Source: Pseudozobellia sp. WGM2
GTDB lineage: Bacteria; Bacteroidota; Bacteroidia; Flavobacteriales; Flavobacteriaceae
Length of the DNA: 64,000 nt
Direction of reading: 5' to 3'
Assembly (NCBI RefSeq): GCF_017810075.1
Contig: NZ_JADNYK010000006.1
Coordinates: forward strand, 1 to 64,000
The notes below the pieces were generated by a model. That model saw only the letters and a list, made by a program, of their open reading frames with translations, had not been told where the DNA came from and ran no database searches. The position numbers and the translations under genes are program-made. Positions 53,979 through 63,964 of the stretch are shown piece after piece; position 1 is the first letter of the stretch; each line of letters starts with the position of its first letter.

Positions 53979-54565
53979 GTTGTAGTTAGTTAAAATGTTA
54001 GTTACTTAAAATTTAGATTGGGAAGAGTTTAATCGCCAATAATTGACGAAATCGATTTAGTTTAGATCATCTCATAGACTCATTTTTTTAGTTCTTAGAA
54101 TTTGTTTTTTATTCTGGTTGCCTCAGAAATAACTTAAAGCAAGTAGTGAAAAAATCACACTCGCTACTAACGAAAATAGGTTTACGTTTTCATTTACACA
54201 AATAAAAGTTAAAAAATATAAGCCCTAAATTATCAACTCTCCACCCTAACTTTTCAAATATTGCCACATCAACAATTATTTACCTAAAAGCCATGTTCTA
54301 TTTGGATTTTACTAAAACTCAAAAATTAGACTTGATTTTTTTTTCAATAGAAAAATTGCAAACAGCCGACCAGTAGGGGTCTATGAGAGGACGATGAAAA
54401 TAATGTTAAAGAAAATATAAATCTTACCAGATGTACTTGCGGATTAACACATCGTGCAACCGATTACATTTTTAATTTTCAATTGTAACAAAAAACAATT
54501 GTTTTGTGGAGGTCAAAAAAAAATTAAAAAGTGGCTGGTAAATAAGAATTGTCTTGTTAATTCTT
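53979..54565. other. Long AT-rich regulatory gap upstream of the SusC gene
   Basis: Nearly 590 bases without a gene. The 5' leader of the minus-strand SusC gene begins here. The words GTTAGTTAAAAT and GTTAGTTACTTAAAAT repeat near 53986-54011. I could not find an unambiguous TTG plus TAnnTTTG promoter. No conserved hairpin or riboswitch is recognisable by eye. The size suggests a long untranslated leader or control region for the porter. Confidence 0.35.
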
Positions 54566-55144
54566 TTATTTCTTTTGAACCAAACCTTTGGTGAACTCAT
54601 TCAAAGTTTCAACCTTTTGCTCAAAATCACCTTTGATTGTCTTACGATATTCGTTCAAATTTTTGACCAGGTCATCTATATTCTCAGGAATGACATCTTC
54701 AAAAAATTGACGAAGCCGTTTCGCGGTAGTAGGTGATTTTCCATTGGTTGAAATTGCGATTTTAACATTCCCTTTCGTCACTATACCCCCCATGTAAAAA
54801 TCACATAAGGGCGGGTTGTCGGCCACATTAACCATAATACTTCTAGTTCTACAATCATTATAAACAAGTTCATTCACCTCTGGCCTATCAGTTGTAGCAA
54901 TTACAATATGCTTTTTATCCAAATAAGAGCTATCATAAGAAGCCCTATGCATTACAATATCATATTCATTCGCTAAAGCAATAGTGTCTTCCCTATACAT
55001 CGGTGCTACCATATCCACTTTGGCATTAGGGCTCGATTTCAATAAAAAAGTCAACTTCTCTAATGCGACATTGCCGCCCCCGACAATCAATACCTTAAGT
55101 TCTGAAACTTTTAAAAAAACGGGGTATAGTTCGTTACGCTCCAT
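54566..55144 (-). CDS. Precorrin-2 dehydrogenase / sirohydrochlorin ferrochelatase (CysG N-terminal type, Met8-like)
   Basis: A 192-residue protein with a Rossmann fold for NAD (VLIVGGGNVALEKLTFLL) and the dimer domain with AISTNGKSPTTAKRLRQFFEDV. It is the standalone Met8-like form. It makes siroheme for sulfite and nitrite reductases from precorrin-2. The usual partner genes cobA, cysI or nirB are not beside it; the neighbours are the SusC gene and a carboxylesterase. It may therefore be a displaced siroheme gene. Confidence 0.92.
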   Translation of the reverse strand: MERNELYPVFLKVSELKVLIVGGGNVALEKLTFLLKSSPNAKVDMVAPMYREDTIALANEYDIVMHRASYDSSYLDKKHIVIATTDRPEVNELVYNDCRTRSIMVNVADNPPLCDFYMGGIVTKGNVKIAISTNGKSPTTAKRLRQFFEDVIPENIDDLVKNLNEYRKTIKGDFEQKVETLNEFTKGLVQKK

Positions 55145-55308
55145 AGCATTCTAATTTTTCTAGAATGTAAGTTACGATACATAACTGAAAACCCTTTAAA
55201 AATCCTAGTAAAGACTTTCTATTGTCTCTATTTGTAACAATAATATTTGCATTTTGAGCTCAATTGCACTTTATTTGATGAAACAACACTACAACTCACT
55301 CAACTATT

Positions 55309-56922
55309 ATGAAAAAAATTCAGATCTTTCTTTACCTTCAGCTATTTCTCCTCTCCACGAGCATTAGTGCACAAGAGCTTATTACTGGCAAAAATATCGC
55401 CGTGACCAATACTGAATCAGGAAAAGTTAGAGGTTATATTCATAATGGTACTTTTATATATAAGGGCATACCTTATGCAAAAGCTAATCGGTTTGAGGCC
55501 GCCACCAAACCAGATTCTTGGGAAGGCATTAGAAGTTCGACTACTTACGGCCCGGTAGCACCCTTAATGACCCCCACAACCTCAGTAAATGATGAGCCCG
55601 AGTTTGTCTTCGACCATGATTGGGGCTACCCAAATGAAGATTGCTTACGAATCAACATATGGACACCCGAAATCGACGATAATAAAAAACGGCCCGTTCT
55701 GTTTTGGATTCATGGTGGAGGTTTCACCGCAGGATCAAGTCAAGAATTACCATCGTATGATGGTGAAAACTTGAGTAAGCGAGGTGATGTTGTTGTCGTT
55801 TCTATTAACCATCGACTAAACGTACTGGGATTCTTAGACCTTTCTGCCTACGGAGATAAATTTAAACACTCGGCCAATAACAGCATTTTAGATATGGTGG
55901 CCGCCTTGAATTGGGTGAGAGTGAATATCGAAAATTTCGGCGGAGACCCCAATAACGTAACTATTTTTGGCCAGTCTGGTGGTGGTGCTAAAGTCAATAC
56001 TTTAATGGCAATGCCAAAAGCCAAAGGGTTATTTCACAAGGCCGTGAACCAAAGCGGCTCGTTCAGAACCAACATCTTAGATAAGGAAGAAACACAGGCT
56101 ATCGGGGCAGAAGTTCTATCTATACTAGACCTTAACACTGACCAAGTAGACAGTCTGCAAACCATACCTTTTGAACAACTTAGCAAGGCTGGTACACAAG
56201 CCTTAAAAAATGTGGCTGAAAAAATGAAGGCGGAAGGTAAACCTGCTATTGGCTTCGGACTTAATTGGGGCCCTAGCAAAGATGGTATCGACCTTCCCTA
56301 TTCGCTATTTTCTCCAGAAGCTTTTGAACTATCTAAAGATATTCCTCTTTTATTGGGCACCACCAAGAATGAATTTGCACCATTTGCCAATATGAGGTTT
56401 GTTGATGCATCGGATGAAGAAATTATGGCACACATAAAAAAAGAATGGAAAGATAAATCGGATGATTATATCAAAGCTGTAAAAAAAGCATATCCTGATG
56501 ATACAGAAGCAAAAGATTTATTGGATGTAGATACCATGTTTAGACCTGGGGCCGTAGTTCAGGCCAATGGAAAATCAGCATTGAAAAATGGTGCCCCCGT
56601 TTATATGTATTTGTTTACTTGGCAATCGCCTGTATTTAACGGCAAATACAAATCACTTCATTGCATGGAACTACCTTTCGTATTCGATAATATTGAAAGG
56701 GCCAAGAATATGACCGGTGGAGGAGATGCCGCTCATCGACTTGCTGAAAAAATGAGCCTAGCGTGGATCAACTTTGCAAAAACCGGTGACCCTAACCACT
56801 CAGGCCTACCAAAATGGCCTAAATATAACAGCCAAAACACGGCAACTATGCACTTTGATACAATCTCTGAGGTCAAACCTCAATTAGATAAGGAATTGTT
56901 CAAATTATTTGAGCAAAAGTGA
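55309..56922 (+). CDS. Exported type B carboxylesterase
   Basis: A 537-residue alpha/beta-hydrolase of the carboxylesterase/lipase type. The signal peptide (about residues 1-21, ending ISAQ) predicts export. The oxyanion motif is WIHGGGFTAGSS, the nucleophile elbow is FGQSGGGAKV, and the catalytic histidine is near KSLHCMELPF. The acid is probably in TTKNEFAPF. These enzymes deacetylate or hydrolyse carboxylic esters, often on polysaccharide side chains in SusCD loci. It lies between the two SusCD loci and converges with the sigma factor gene, so it may serve the same glycan. Confidence 0.93.
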   Translation: MKKIQIFLYLQLFLLSTSISAQELITGKNIAVTNTESGKVRGYIHNGTFIYKGIPYAKANRFEAATKPDSWEGIRSSTTYGPVAPLMTPTTSVNDEPEFVFDHDWGYPNEDCLRINIWTPEIDDNKKRPVLFWIHGGGFTAGSSQELPSYDGENLSKRGDVVVVSINHRLNVLGFLDLSAYGDKFKHSANNSILDMVAALNWVRVNIENFGGDPNNVTIFGQSGGGAKVNTLMAMPKAKGLFHKAVNQSGSFRTNILDKEETQAIGAEVLSILDLNTDQVDSLQTIPFEQLSKAGTQALKNVAEKMKAEGKPAIGFGLNWGPSKDGIDLPYSLFSPEAFELSKDIPLLLGTTKNEFAPFANMRFVDASDEEIMAHIKKEWKDKSDDYIKAVKKAYPDDTEAKDLLDVDTMFRPGAVVQANGKSALKNGAPVYMYLFTWQSPVFNGKYKSLHCMELPFVFDNIERAKNMTGGGDAAHRLAEKMSLAWINFAKTGDPNHSGLPKWPKYNSQNTATMHFDTISEVKPQLDKELFKLFEQK

Positions 56923-56998
56923 TGATTTATGACCAAGTTCAGGATAAAGGTTCTGAAAATTATTTAAAAAGTACGATTTGAACTTCTCAAAAGAACTA

Positions 56999-57541
56999 CT
57001 ACATAAAATGTACGGGAGAAGAAAGCATTAAAAAATATAACATATCGGGCTTTGCTTCAGACCTTAGAAACCTATAAGCTCTCTTCATCTGCGTTTTAAC
57101 GGTATTCACTGAAATGCCATTGTTTTCTGCTATTTCGGCATAACTCTGCCCGTAAATCACGTATGAAATAAATATATTTCTGCGATTTTCAGGCAGTTTT
57201 GTCAATAACTCTTGTAACTTCTTTCTATTTCCGGTCTTTTCGAAAGGCTTTAATTCATAAGTATCTGTATGGCCCAATTCTTTTATAAGAGACTCTTCCT
57301 TTTTGTTTTCTCTCAAATATTGAATACTTAAATTCTTTATGGCCTTTACGGCGTAAGCCTTAAACGATGTAGAAATTCTAATAGAGTTCCGTCTTTCCCA
57401 AAATGAAATAAAAAAGTCTTGAACCACATCTTTGGCAACTTCGTGGTCTTTAACAATAGTCAAAGATACCAAGCACAAATAAGTGTGATTGTCTTTAAAA
57501 AATAACTCTAATTCGTCTACATCTAAGGGTCGTGACTGCAT
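56999..57541 (-). CDS. ECF-type RNA polymerase sigma factor
   Basis: A 180-residue ECF sigma factor with region 2 (DHEVAKDVVQDFFISFWERR) and region 4 (LPENRRNIFISYVIYGQSYAEIAENNGISVNTVKTQ). It is divergent from the FecR gene, with a 181-base gap between the two starts. In Bacteroidota such factors usually sit in the same operon as FecR; here they are head to head. It probably controls the SusC-STN operon that starts at 58.9 kb. Confidence 0.94.
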   Translation of the reverse strand: MQSRPLDVDELELFFKDNHTYLCLVSLTIVKDHEVAKDVVQDFFISFWERRNSIRISTSFKAYAVKAIKNLSIQYLRENKKEESLIKELGHTDTYELKPFEKTGNRKKLQELLTKLPENRRNIFISYVIYGQSYAEIAENNGISVNTVKTQMKRAYRFLRSEAKPDMLYFLMLSSPVHFM

Positions 57542-57722
57542 TTTCTATGGAACTTGAAGTACTCGAACTTAATAAAAAATTCAAAGATATTCGTCTTTCT
57601 TTATTCAATAGTATTCATTTTCGCGCATCTAGAGAAGGTTTAAAAAGTTTTTTGTTAAAAAGATAAATATCTGTCACCCTAATTTAGAATTTCAACAACA
57701 TTATAAAAACAAACCATAGCAA

Positions 57723-58862
57723 ATGGCAAACAGCGAAAAATTCAAGCTGGCTTTAAAGCACATCAAGAAAACAGGTAAACTCGATACTCAAAACTTGAAA
57801 AACCTGTCTAATGATGAGAGACAGATAATATACACGCTATACAACAAAGGTTTGTTGGACGAGTCATCAAGATTGATTGAGAGTCTAGATTCTGATAAGG
57901 ATTGGAATGCTATAAAAAAAGAATTGCCGGCTAGTGAAAAGCAGGTTATGCCTATTTGGAAATCTGTTTTGAAGTATGCAGCAATTTTTGTCGGATTAGC
58001 GACTACTTTCTTTTTGATTCAACAGGAAGAGAATATAGCTGAACCTGCCCCTCTATTTGAAAAAGCTATTACCCTTAAAATAGGTGAGAAGAGTTTAAAG
58101 GTCATAAATGAAAACGATAGCCAAAATATCATTTCTTCTAATGGTGAAGTTATCGGAACACAAAAGGGCAACACATTAAGTTATAATACCAACTCTAAAA
58201 TAGATGAGCTAACCTATAATGAACTTGAAGTGCCTCTCGGTAAAATTTTTAATGTTGAACTATCAGATGGTACATTGGTTCATTTAAATTCAGGAACTAA
58301 AATTAAATACCCCATTAAGTTTCTTCAAGGTGACAATAGAGAAGTGTTCATTCAGGGCGAAGCATATTTCAAGGTAGCAAAAGACACCCGGCACCCCTTT
58401 ATCGTCAATGCAGATGCAGTTGCAGTTGAAGTTTTGGGAACGGAATTCAATATAACTTCCTATCCTGAAGATCATGTAATCAAAACTGTTTTAGTCGAAG
58501 GTTCTGTAGATATGACAAACAGCTATGCACCGAACGAAAACACTATTCTCAAACCTGGCAACAAAGGCAGTTGGCACAAAGTAAACCGCAAAACCAAAAT
58601 TGAAGAAGTTGATGTTGAAATGTACACAGGCTGGATTACCGGAGAGTTAATATTCAGAAATTTATCCTTCGAAGAAATATCGACAAAGCTAGAGCGTAGA
58701 TACAATATTATAATAGAAAACAACAATGCTCAACTCGCCTCTAAAATCTTGACCGCTAGGTTTAATGTCAATGTGGAAAACATTGAAGATATTTTAAAAT
58801 CTCTAAAACAAATTACACCCTTTAATTATCAAATTATTGATAGAAAAATTTTAATCGATTAA
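57723..58862 (+). CDS. FecR-family anti-sigma factor
   Basis: A 379-residue protein. The cytoplasmic N-terminus (about 1-78) is followed by one membrane helix (about 79-101: VLKYAAIFVGLATTFFLIQQ) and a periplasmic FecR domain with LSDGTLVHLNSGTKIKYP and EVLGTEFNITSYPED. It receives the signal from the STN domain of the SusC protein encoded next and releases the sigma factor. The SusC gene starts 74 bases downstream. It is an outer-membrane-to-cytoplasm signalling set. Confidence 0.95.
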   Translation: MANSEKFKLALKHIKKTGKLDTQNLKNLSNDERQIIYTLYNKGLLDESSRLIESLDSDKDWNAIKKELPASEKQVMPIWKSVLKYAAIFVGLATTFFLIQQEENIAEPAPLFEKAITLKIGEKSLKVINENDSQNIISSNGEVIGTQKGNTLSYNTNSKIDELTYNELEVPLGKIFNVELSDGTLVHLNSGTKIKYPIKFLQGDNREVFIQGEAYFKVAKDTRHPFIVNADAVAVEVLGTEFNITSYPEDHVIKTVLVEGSVDMTNSYAPNENTILKPGNKGSWHKVNRKTKIEEVDVEMYTGWITGELIFRNLSFEEISTKLERRYNIIIENNNAQLASKILTARFNVNVENIEDILKSLKQITPFNYQIIDRKILID

Positions 58863-58936
58863 TAACCCATAAAAATCTGTTGCCTATGAGATAAAGCATT
58901 CACTAGGTCGTCTTACACACTAACCGGCCAATATTT

Positions 58937-61900
58937 ATGAGAAAACTAAATAACCTAAACAAACTAACAATGAGAAAAAACCTTCTGAACCATTCGCTAA
59001 CTCGGTTCTCCTTCAAATTCTCAATAAAATTGATACTTTCAATTCTATTGACCCTAACCCCATTATATGAGGCAAGTGCAAACTCTTACAGTCAAAATAC
59101 CGATTTAAGTCTCGATTTTGATGATGTAACCATACGAGAAGTCTTTAATGAAATAGAGGCTACCACAGAATTTAGGTTCATGTACGAAAGTGGTCAAATT
59201 GACCTTCAAAGAAAAATTACTATTCATGTTGAGAAAATAAAAATTGACCAGGTGCTAAACCATTTATTCGGTGGCACCAACATCAAATATCGTACGGTCA
59301 ATCGGCAGGTTATCTTGACAAAAAACAAAGAGGTACCTGAACCAAGCGAATCAGGTGCAATTATTAATAAGACACCTATCAAAAACAAAGTACAGCAAGA
59401 AGTCACGGGTATAGTTCTAGATATGGATGGCCAACCCCTACCTGGAGCCAATATTCTTGAGAAAGGAACTACGAATGGTACACAGACCGACTTTGATGGA
59501 AACTTTACGATTTCTGTTGGCGATGATGCCATATTAGTGTTTTCATACATTGGTTTTTCAACCAAAGAAGTACCGGTCGATGGGCAGACCAATCTTTCCG
59601 TTAGTATGTCGGAGAATGCTGCCAGTCTCGAAGAAGTGGTATTGGTTGGTTATGGAACTCAAAGCAGGGCCAAAGTTACAGGAGCGATCAGTTCCGTTGA
59701 CGGAGAAGGACTGACCCAGCGACCCGTTACCAGTGCCGCCACAGCATTACAAGGTCAGTCGCCAGGTCTTACCATTCAAAACAATGGTGGTGCACCAGGT
59801 GTCGAAGATGTAGGTATCAGAATAAGGGGTATCGGAACTCTGAACAATTCAAACCCATTGGTATTGATAGATGGTATCGAACAATCGCTTAGTTCTGTAG
59901 AACCCCAAAACATCGAATCCATATCTATTTTAAAAGATGCGGCCTCGGCTGCAATTTACGGGTCTAGGGCCGCAAATGGTGTAATTCTAGTAACTACAAA
60001 AAGAGGAGCTTCTAAGGGTACTACCTTAACCTACGATGCCTTTGTAGGTGTTCAAAACCCAAGTTTTTTTCCTGAGAAAGCCGACACCGAGTCGTGGTTA
60101 AGGCTAGAGAATGAAGCCCAAGTAAATGCAGGTGGTACGCCTACATATTCTGAAGAGTATATTCAAAATGCAGTTGCGGGTACGAACCCGTACGAATTTC
60201 CATGGGCCAATTGGGAAGATGGCATATTCAACGAAAGTGCCCTAATGCAACAGCATGCCTTTTCAATTTCAAGTGGTGGCGAGAGAGGTAAAATATTCGC
60301 CTCGTTGAATTATAATGATTCCGATGGTATTCTTCAAAATTTCAATAACAAAAGAACCACCATGCTCATCAACGCTGATATGTATGCCAGCGATAAATTA
60401 ACTTTTAAAATGGGGCTTATGTACAGAAATGGTAATTTCTCTGGCCCGGGCCATGCCATAAATTCATCAGGTGTTGCAGGTCAACAAATTGTACAAGGTC
60501 TTCTTCATATCAATCGTAACGTCGTAATGGCATACCCAGATGGCACTTATGATTTGGTATCAGGGTATTGGAACCCACATGCGATGGCCAATGAAGGAGA
60601 AACAAGCATGATTTCCGATGATGTTGTTGCCCAAGGCGGTTTCGAGTATCAGGTGACCGAAGATCTCTCATTACAAGGTAATGTCACCTATAAATTAGAT
60701 AACGAATCGACCTCTCGGTTTATGAACAGTTTAGCTGGTATGACCAACTATGTAACTGGCGACCCGGTTGCGGTATCGGGTTGGTTTGCCACAAACGAAC
60801 TAACAGAAACCAAAAATACTACTAGAGAACTTAGTCAAAGGTTATACCTTAACTACTCCAAAAGATTTGATGTTCACGATGTCGAAGCATTGGTGGGTTA
60901 CGAAGAAATTCATAACAAGTTCAAGAATGTTAGTGCAAGCCGACAAAACTTTTTCAATAATGACCTAAGAGACTTGAATGCAGGTGCCGTAGACAATCAA
61001 AATATCAGCGGCTACAATCAAGAGTGGAGGTTACGCTCATTTTTTGGCCGATTAAATTATTCTTTCGATGATAAATATTTGATTCAGGGTAACCTTAGGT
61101 ATGATGGATCTTCAAGATTTGGCGATGGCAACAGATGGGGGCTCTTCCCGTCGATTTCCGCTGGATGGAATTTAACCAATGAAGAATTTATGCAAAATCT
61201 TGTAGAAGATTCTTTTGTGAGCGGCATTAAACTGAGAGCTTCTTGGGGTCAACTCGGTAACCAAAATATCGGTCTAAACCGATTCAGTAGCACCTACAAC
61301 TTAGATCAAGGTTATCAATTTGGTGGTAACGTGGTTTCTGGTTCGGCCATTCGAAATGCGGGTAATCCGAATATTACCTGGGAAACCTCCACCATGACCA
61401 ACCTAGGTCTTGATGCAACATTTTTGAATAATAGACTCTCATTGGTAGCCGAATACTTCTGGAAGTATACCGATGATATTCTACTTGATTTACCTATATC
61501 ATCTACGATCGGTGTTAACCCTCCAGTACAAAATGCCGCCGCCGTTTCGAACAACGGCTATGAAATAGGAATTAACTACCAAGGAGCTTATAAACCAGAA
61601 GACGGGTTCAACTATTCGATAGGTCTGAATTTTACCGATGTAATCAACAAAATTGAAGACTTGAATGGTGCCGGTCCGTTTTTTCCTGACAATTTTTCAA
61701 TCTGGACAGAGGGTCATTCTATCAACACTTTACGAGGTCTTACCTCTCCCGGCCTATATAGAAGCAATGAAGATTTGGCCGAATACCCAGCTACCATACA
61801 CCCAAGTGTAGGTATCGGAGACATTATTTATGAGGATGTAAACGGCGACGGTCAAATCACCCAATCTATCGCCCCTGGTGGAGATCAAGTTATAATCGGC

Positions 61901-62368
61901 AACGAAGATCCGCGTTACGAATTCGGGTTCAGATTTGATGCTTCCTATAAAGGTTTCGATTTCTCCATGTTTTGGCAAGGTGTCTTGCAGAAGCAGCATT
62001 TACTTGATGGTGCCATACCTGAAGGCCCTGCGTTTCAGAATTTCATTCACAAAGAAATGGCTGAACGCTCTTACCACCCTGAAAGAAACCCTAATGGTGA
62101 TTGGCCATTGGTCACTTCAGGCAACTCATGGAACATCGTAAAATCAGATTTTTGGCTAATTGACAGCAAATATGCCCGACTCAAGAACTTTCAATTGGGC
62201 TATACTTTTAAACAGGATATTTTCTCAAAACTCAGACTCTATGTTTCAGGAGAAAATATGCTTACGATCACTTCCCAAAAATTGTTCGATCCTGAAACTC
62301 CTAGAGGAAGAAGTCAATTCTTTCCTCATACGAAAACAATGAGTGTTGGTCTAAACGTGGTGTTTTAA
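58937..62368 (+). CDS. SusC/RagA TonB-dependent porter with STN signalling domain
   Basis: A 1143-residue TonB-linked protein with an N-terminal STN domain. Residues 1-48 are the leader, the STN domain is at about 56-128 (LSLDFDDVTIREVFNEIE), and the carboxypeptidase-regulatory domain is at about 155-240. The plug motif EEVVLVGYGTQ follows, and then the barrel. STN contacts the FecR protein encoded just before it, so substrate binding is linked to gene expression. Internal M12 could be the true start. SusD follows after 17 bases. Confidence 0.96.
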   Translation: MRKLNNLNKLTMRKNLLNHSLTRFSFKFSIKLILSILLTLTPLYEASANSYSQNTDLSLDFDDVTIREVFNEIEATTEFRFMYESGQIDLQRKITIHVEKIKIDQVLNHLFGGTNIKYRTVNRQVILTKNKEVPEPSESGAIINKTPIKNKVQQEVTGIVLDMDGQPLPGANILEKGTTNGTQTDFDGNFTISVGDDAILVFSYIGFSTKEVPVDGQTNLSVSMSENAASLEEVVLVGYGTQSRAKVTGAISSVDGEGLTQRPVTSAATALQGQSPGLTIQNNGGAPGVEDVGIRIRGIGTLNNSNPLVLIDGIEQSLSSVEPQNIESISILKDAASAAIYGSRAANGVILVTTKRGASKGTTLTYDAFVGVQNPSFFPEKADTESWLRLENEAQVNAGGTPTYSEEYIQNAVAGTNPYEFPWANWEDGIFNESALMQQHAFSISSGGERGKIFASLNYNDSDGILQNFNNKRTTMLINADMYASDKLTFKMGLMYRNGNFSGPGHAINSSGVAGQQIVQGLLHINRNVVMAYPDGTYDLVSGYWNPHAMANEGETSMISDDVVAQGGFEYQVTEDLSLQGNVTYKLDNESTSRFMNSLAGMTNYVTGDPVAVSGWFATNELTETKNTTRELSQRLYLNYSKRFDVHDVEALVGYEEIHNKFKNVSASRQNFFNNDLRDLNAGAVDNQNISGYNQEWRLRSFFGRLNYSFDDKYLIQGNLRYDGSSRFGDGNRWGLFPSISAGWNLTNEEFMQNLVEDSFVSGIKLRASWGQLGNQNIGLNRFSSTYNLDQGYQFGGNVVSGSAIRNAGNPNITWETSTMTNLGLDATFLNNRLSLVAEYFWKYTDDILLDLPISSTIGVNPPVQNAAAVSNNGYEIGINYQGAYKPEDGFNYSIGLNFTDVINKIEDLNGAGPFFPDNFSIWTEGHSINTLRGLTSPGLYRSNEDLAEYPATIHPSVGIGDIIYEDVNGDGQITQSIAPGGDQVIIGNEDPRYEFGFRFDASYKGFDFSMFWQGVLQKQHLLDGAIPEGPAFQNFIHKEMAERSYHPERNPNGDWPLVTSGNSWNIVKSDFWLIDSKYARLKNFQLGYTFKQDIFSKLRLYVSGENMLTITSQKLFDPETPRGRSQFFPHTKTMSVGLNVVF

Positions 62369-62385
62369 GAAATAAAAAAGCTATT

Positions 62386-63957
62386 ATGAAAAACTTAGAT
62401 ATAATTAAAGGATTAGTATTAATGGCCTCAGCACTATTCTTTGGCTGTGCTGACGGCCTAGACGAAGGGCTTGATATAGAACCTACGGGTGCTGTTTCAG
62501 AAACTGTTTATTGGAGTTCTGAAAGAGATGCTGTTTTGGCGGTCAATGCAATTTACAATGAACTGGATAATACCCAATCGGTAATAGAATTTGACGGTAT
62601 AACCGATATAGGCTTTCGTTCGGCATCGAACGTGCCCACGTTTAATGATGTTCGACTGGGTGAAATAGACCCTTCAAATGCAACGATAACTGGAATTTGG
62701 GAAAGGTACTATCGAGGTATTCGCAAATCAAACGATGTGCTTGCAAATATTGACCGTGTAGAAGATGGCGACCCAAGCACTATGGCTCGGTTAACGGCCG
62801 AAGCTAGGTTTTTAAGAGCCTATTACTATATGCAACTTTCAAGTCTGTGGTGTAATGCGCCACTCATTTTAGAACCTTTAGATGTGAACGATCAACGCCC
62901 GACCAATTCTAAAGAAGAATTAGTGAATTTTGTTATAGATGAATTAGACGCTATCATTAATAGTGAAGCTTTGCCCTTAAGCTACAATAATGATAACTTG
63001 GGTAGGGTTACGCAAGGGGCTGCACTCGCAACCAAAGCTAGAATAGCTATTCGCAATAATAGATTTGAAGAAGCAAGGGATGCCTCGTTGGCGGTTATGG
63101 ACCTAGGCATCTATAGTTTGTACCCTGACTATGAAGAACTTTTTCAATCGGCCGGGCAAAACTCTTCAGAAATAATTTTTGATAGACAATATGCAGTTGG
63201 GGGAAGCACCTATAACAATTTTGGGTATTCTGCAGCTTCGATCGGAGGCAACTCTACGGTAGAACCGATGATGGGTCTTTTTGAGAAGTACGAATATATC
63301 GGACCTGAAAATCCTGATGACCCTTATGAGAATAAAGATCCCCGCTGGGCATACAATGTGTACTATACCGGTCAACCTATAGGTGCCAACACCTATAACT
63401 CATGGCCAACAAGTGCTACTCCAGATCGGGTAAGCGGTAGTGAATGGGCTACTTTATACGGCTACAACCTTAAGAAGTGGGTTGACTACGAAACCTTTGT
63501 AGAAAACCCGAGTTTGGGAGACGTGAACATGATTTTAATCAGATATGCCGATGTTCTCTTAATGTATGCCGAATCTAAAATAGAGCTCAATGAAATAGAT
63601 GCATCGGTATATGATGCCATCAACCAAATTAGACAGCGACCTACCGTAGAAATGCCCGCGATTACCGAAGGTAAATCACAAGCTGAACTCAGAGAAATAG
63701 TCCGCGATGAACGTGTTAAAGAACTTGCTTTTGAAGGCCTACGTTTGTTCGACCTCAATAGATGGCAACTTGGTGAAGAAAAAGTCGGTCTTCTTCAAGG
63801 TATGTTCTATATTAATGAAAGTTCAGGAGAATGGGAAATTCTTGACTATGGTCAAGTGGCAAAATTTAATCCAGATCGTGATTATTGCTGGCCCGTTCCT
63901 CAAAAAGAAATGGATATAAACGACGTAATCACACAAAACCCAGGTTACACAAACTAA
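62386..63957 (+). CDS. SusD/RagB-family nutrient-binding lipoprotein (second pair)
   Basis: A 523-residue SusD homolog with the N-terminal lipoprotein signal ending FFGCADG. It has the family helix ARFLRAYYYMQLSSLW, LMYAESKIELN and the C-terminal RDERVKELAFEGLRLFDLNRWQ. It is 17 bases after the SusC gene and acts with it to capture a glycan or peptide-glycan. Another gene follows 7 bases on. Confidence 0.95.
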   Translation: MKNLDIIKGLVLMASALFFGCADGLDEGLDIEPTGAVSETVYWSSERDAVLAVNAIYNELDNTQSVIEFDGITDIGFRSASNVPTFNDVRLGEIDPSNATITGIWERYYRGIRKSNDVLANIDRVEDGDPSTMARLTAEARFLRAYYYMQLSSLWCNAPLILEPLDVNDQRPTNSKEELVNFVIDELDAIINSEALPLSYNNDNLGRVTQGAALATKARIAIRNNRFEEARDASLAVMDLGIYSLYPDYEELFQSAGQNSSEIIFDRQYAVGGSTYNNFGYSAASIGGNSTVEPMMGLFEKYEYIGPENPDDPYENKDPRWAYNVYYTGQPIGANTYNSWPTSATPDRVSGSEWATLYGYNLKKWVDYETFVENPSLGDVNMILIRYADVLLMYAESKIELNEIDASVYDAINQIRQRPTVEMPAITEGKSQAELREIVRDERVKELAFEGLRLFDLNRWQLGEEKVGLLQGMFYINESSGEWEILDYGQVAKFNPDRDYCWPVPQKEMDINDVITQNPGYTN

Positions 63958-63964
63958 TAAAGTC

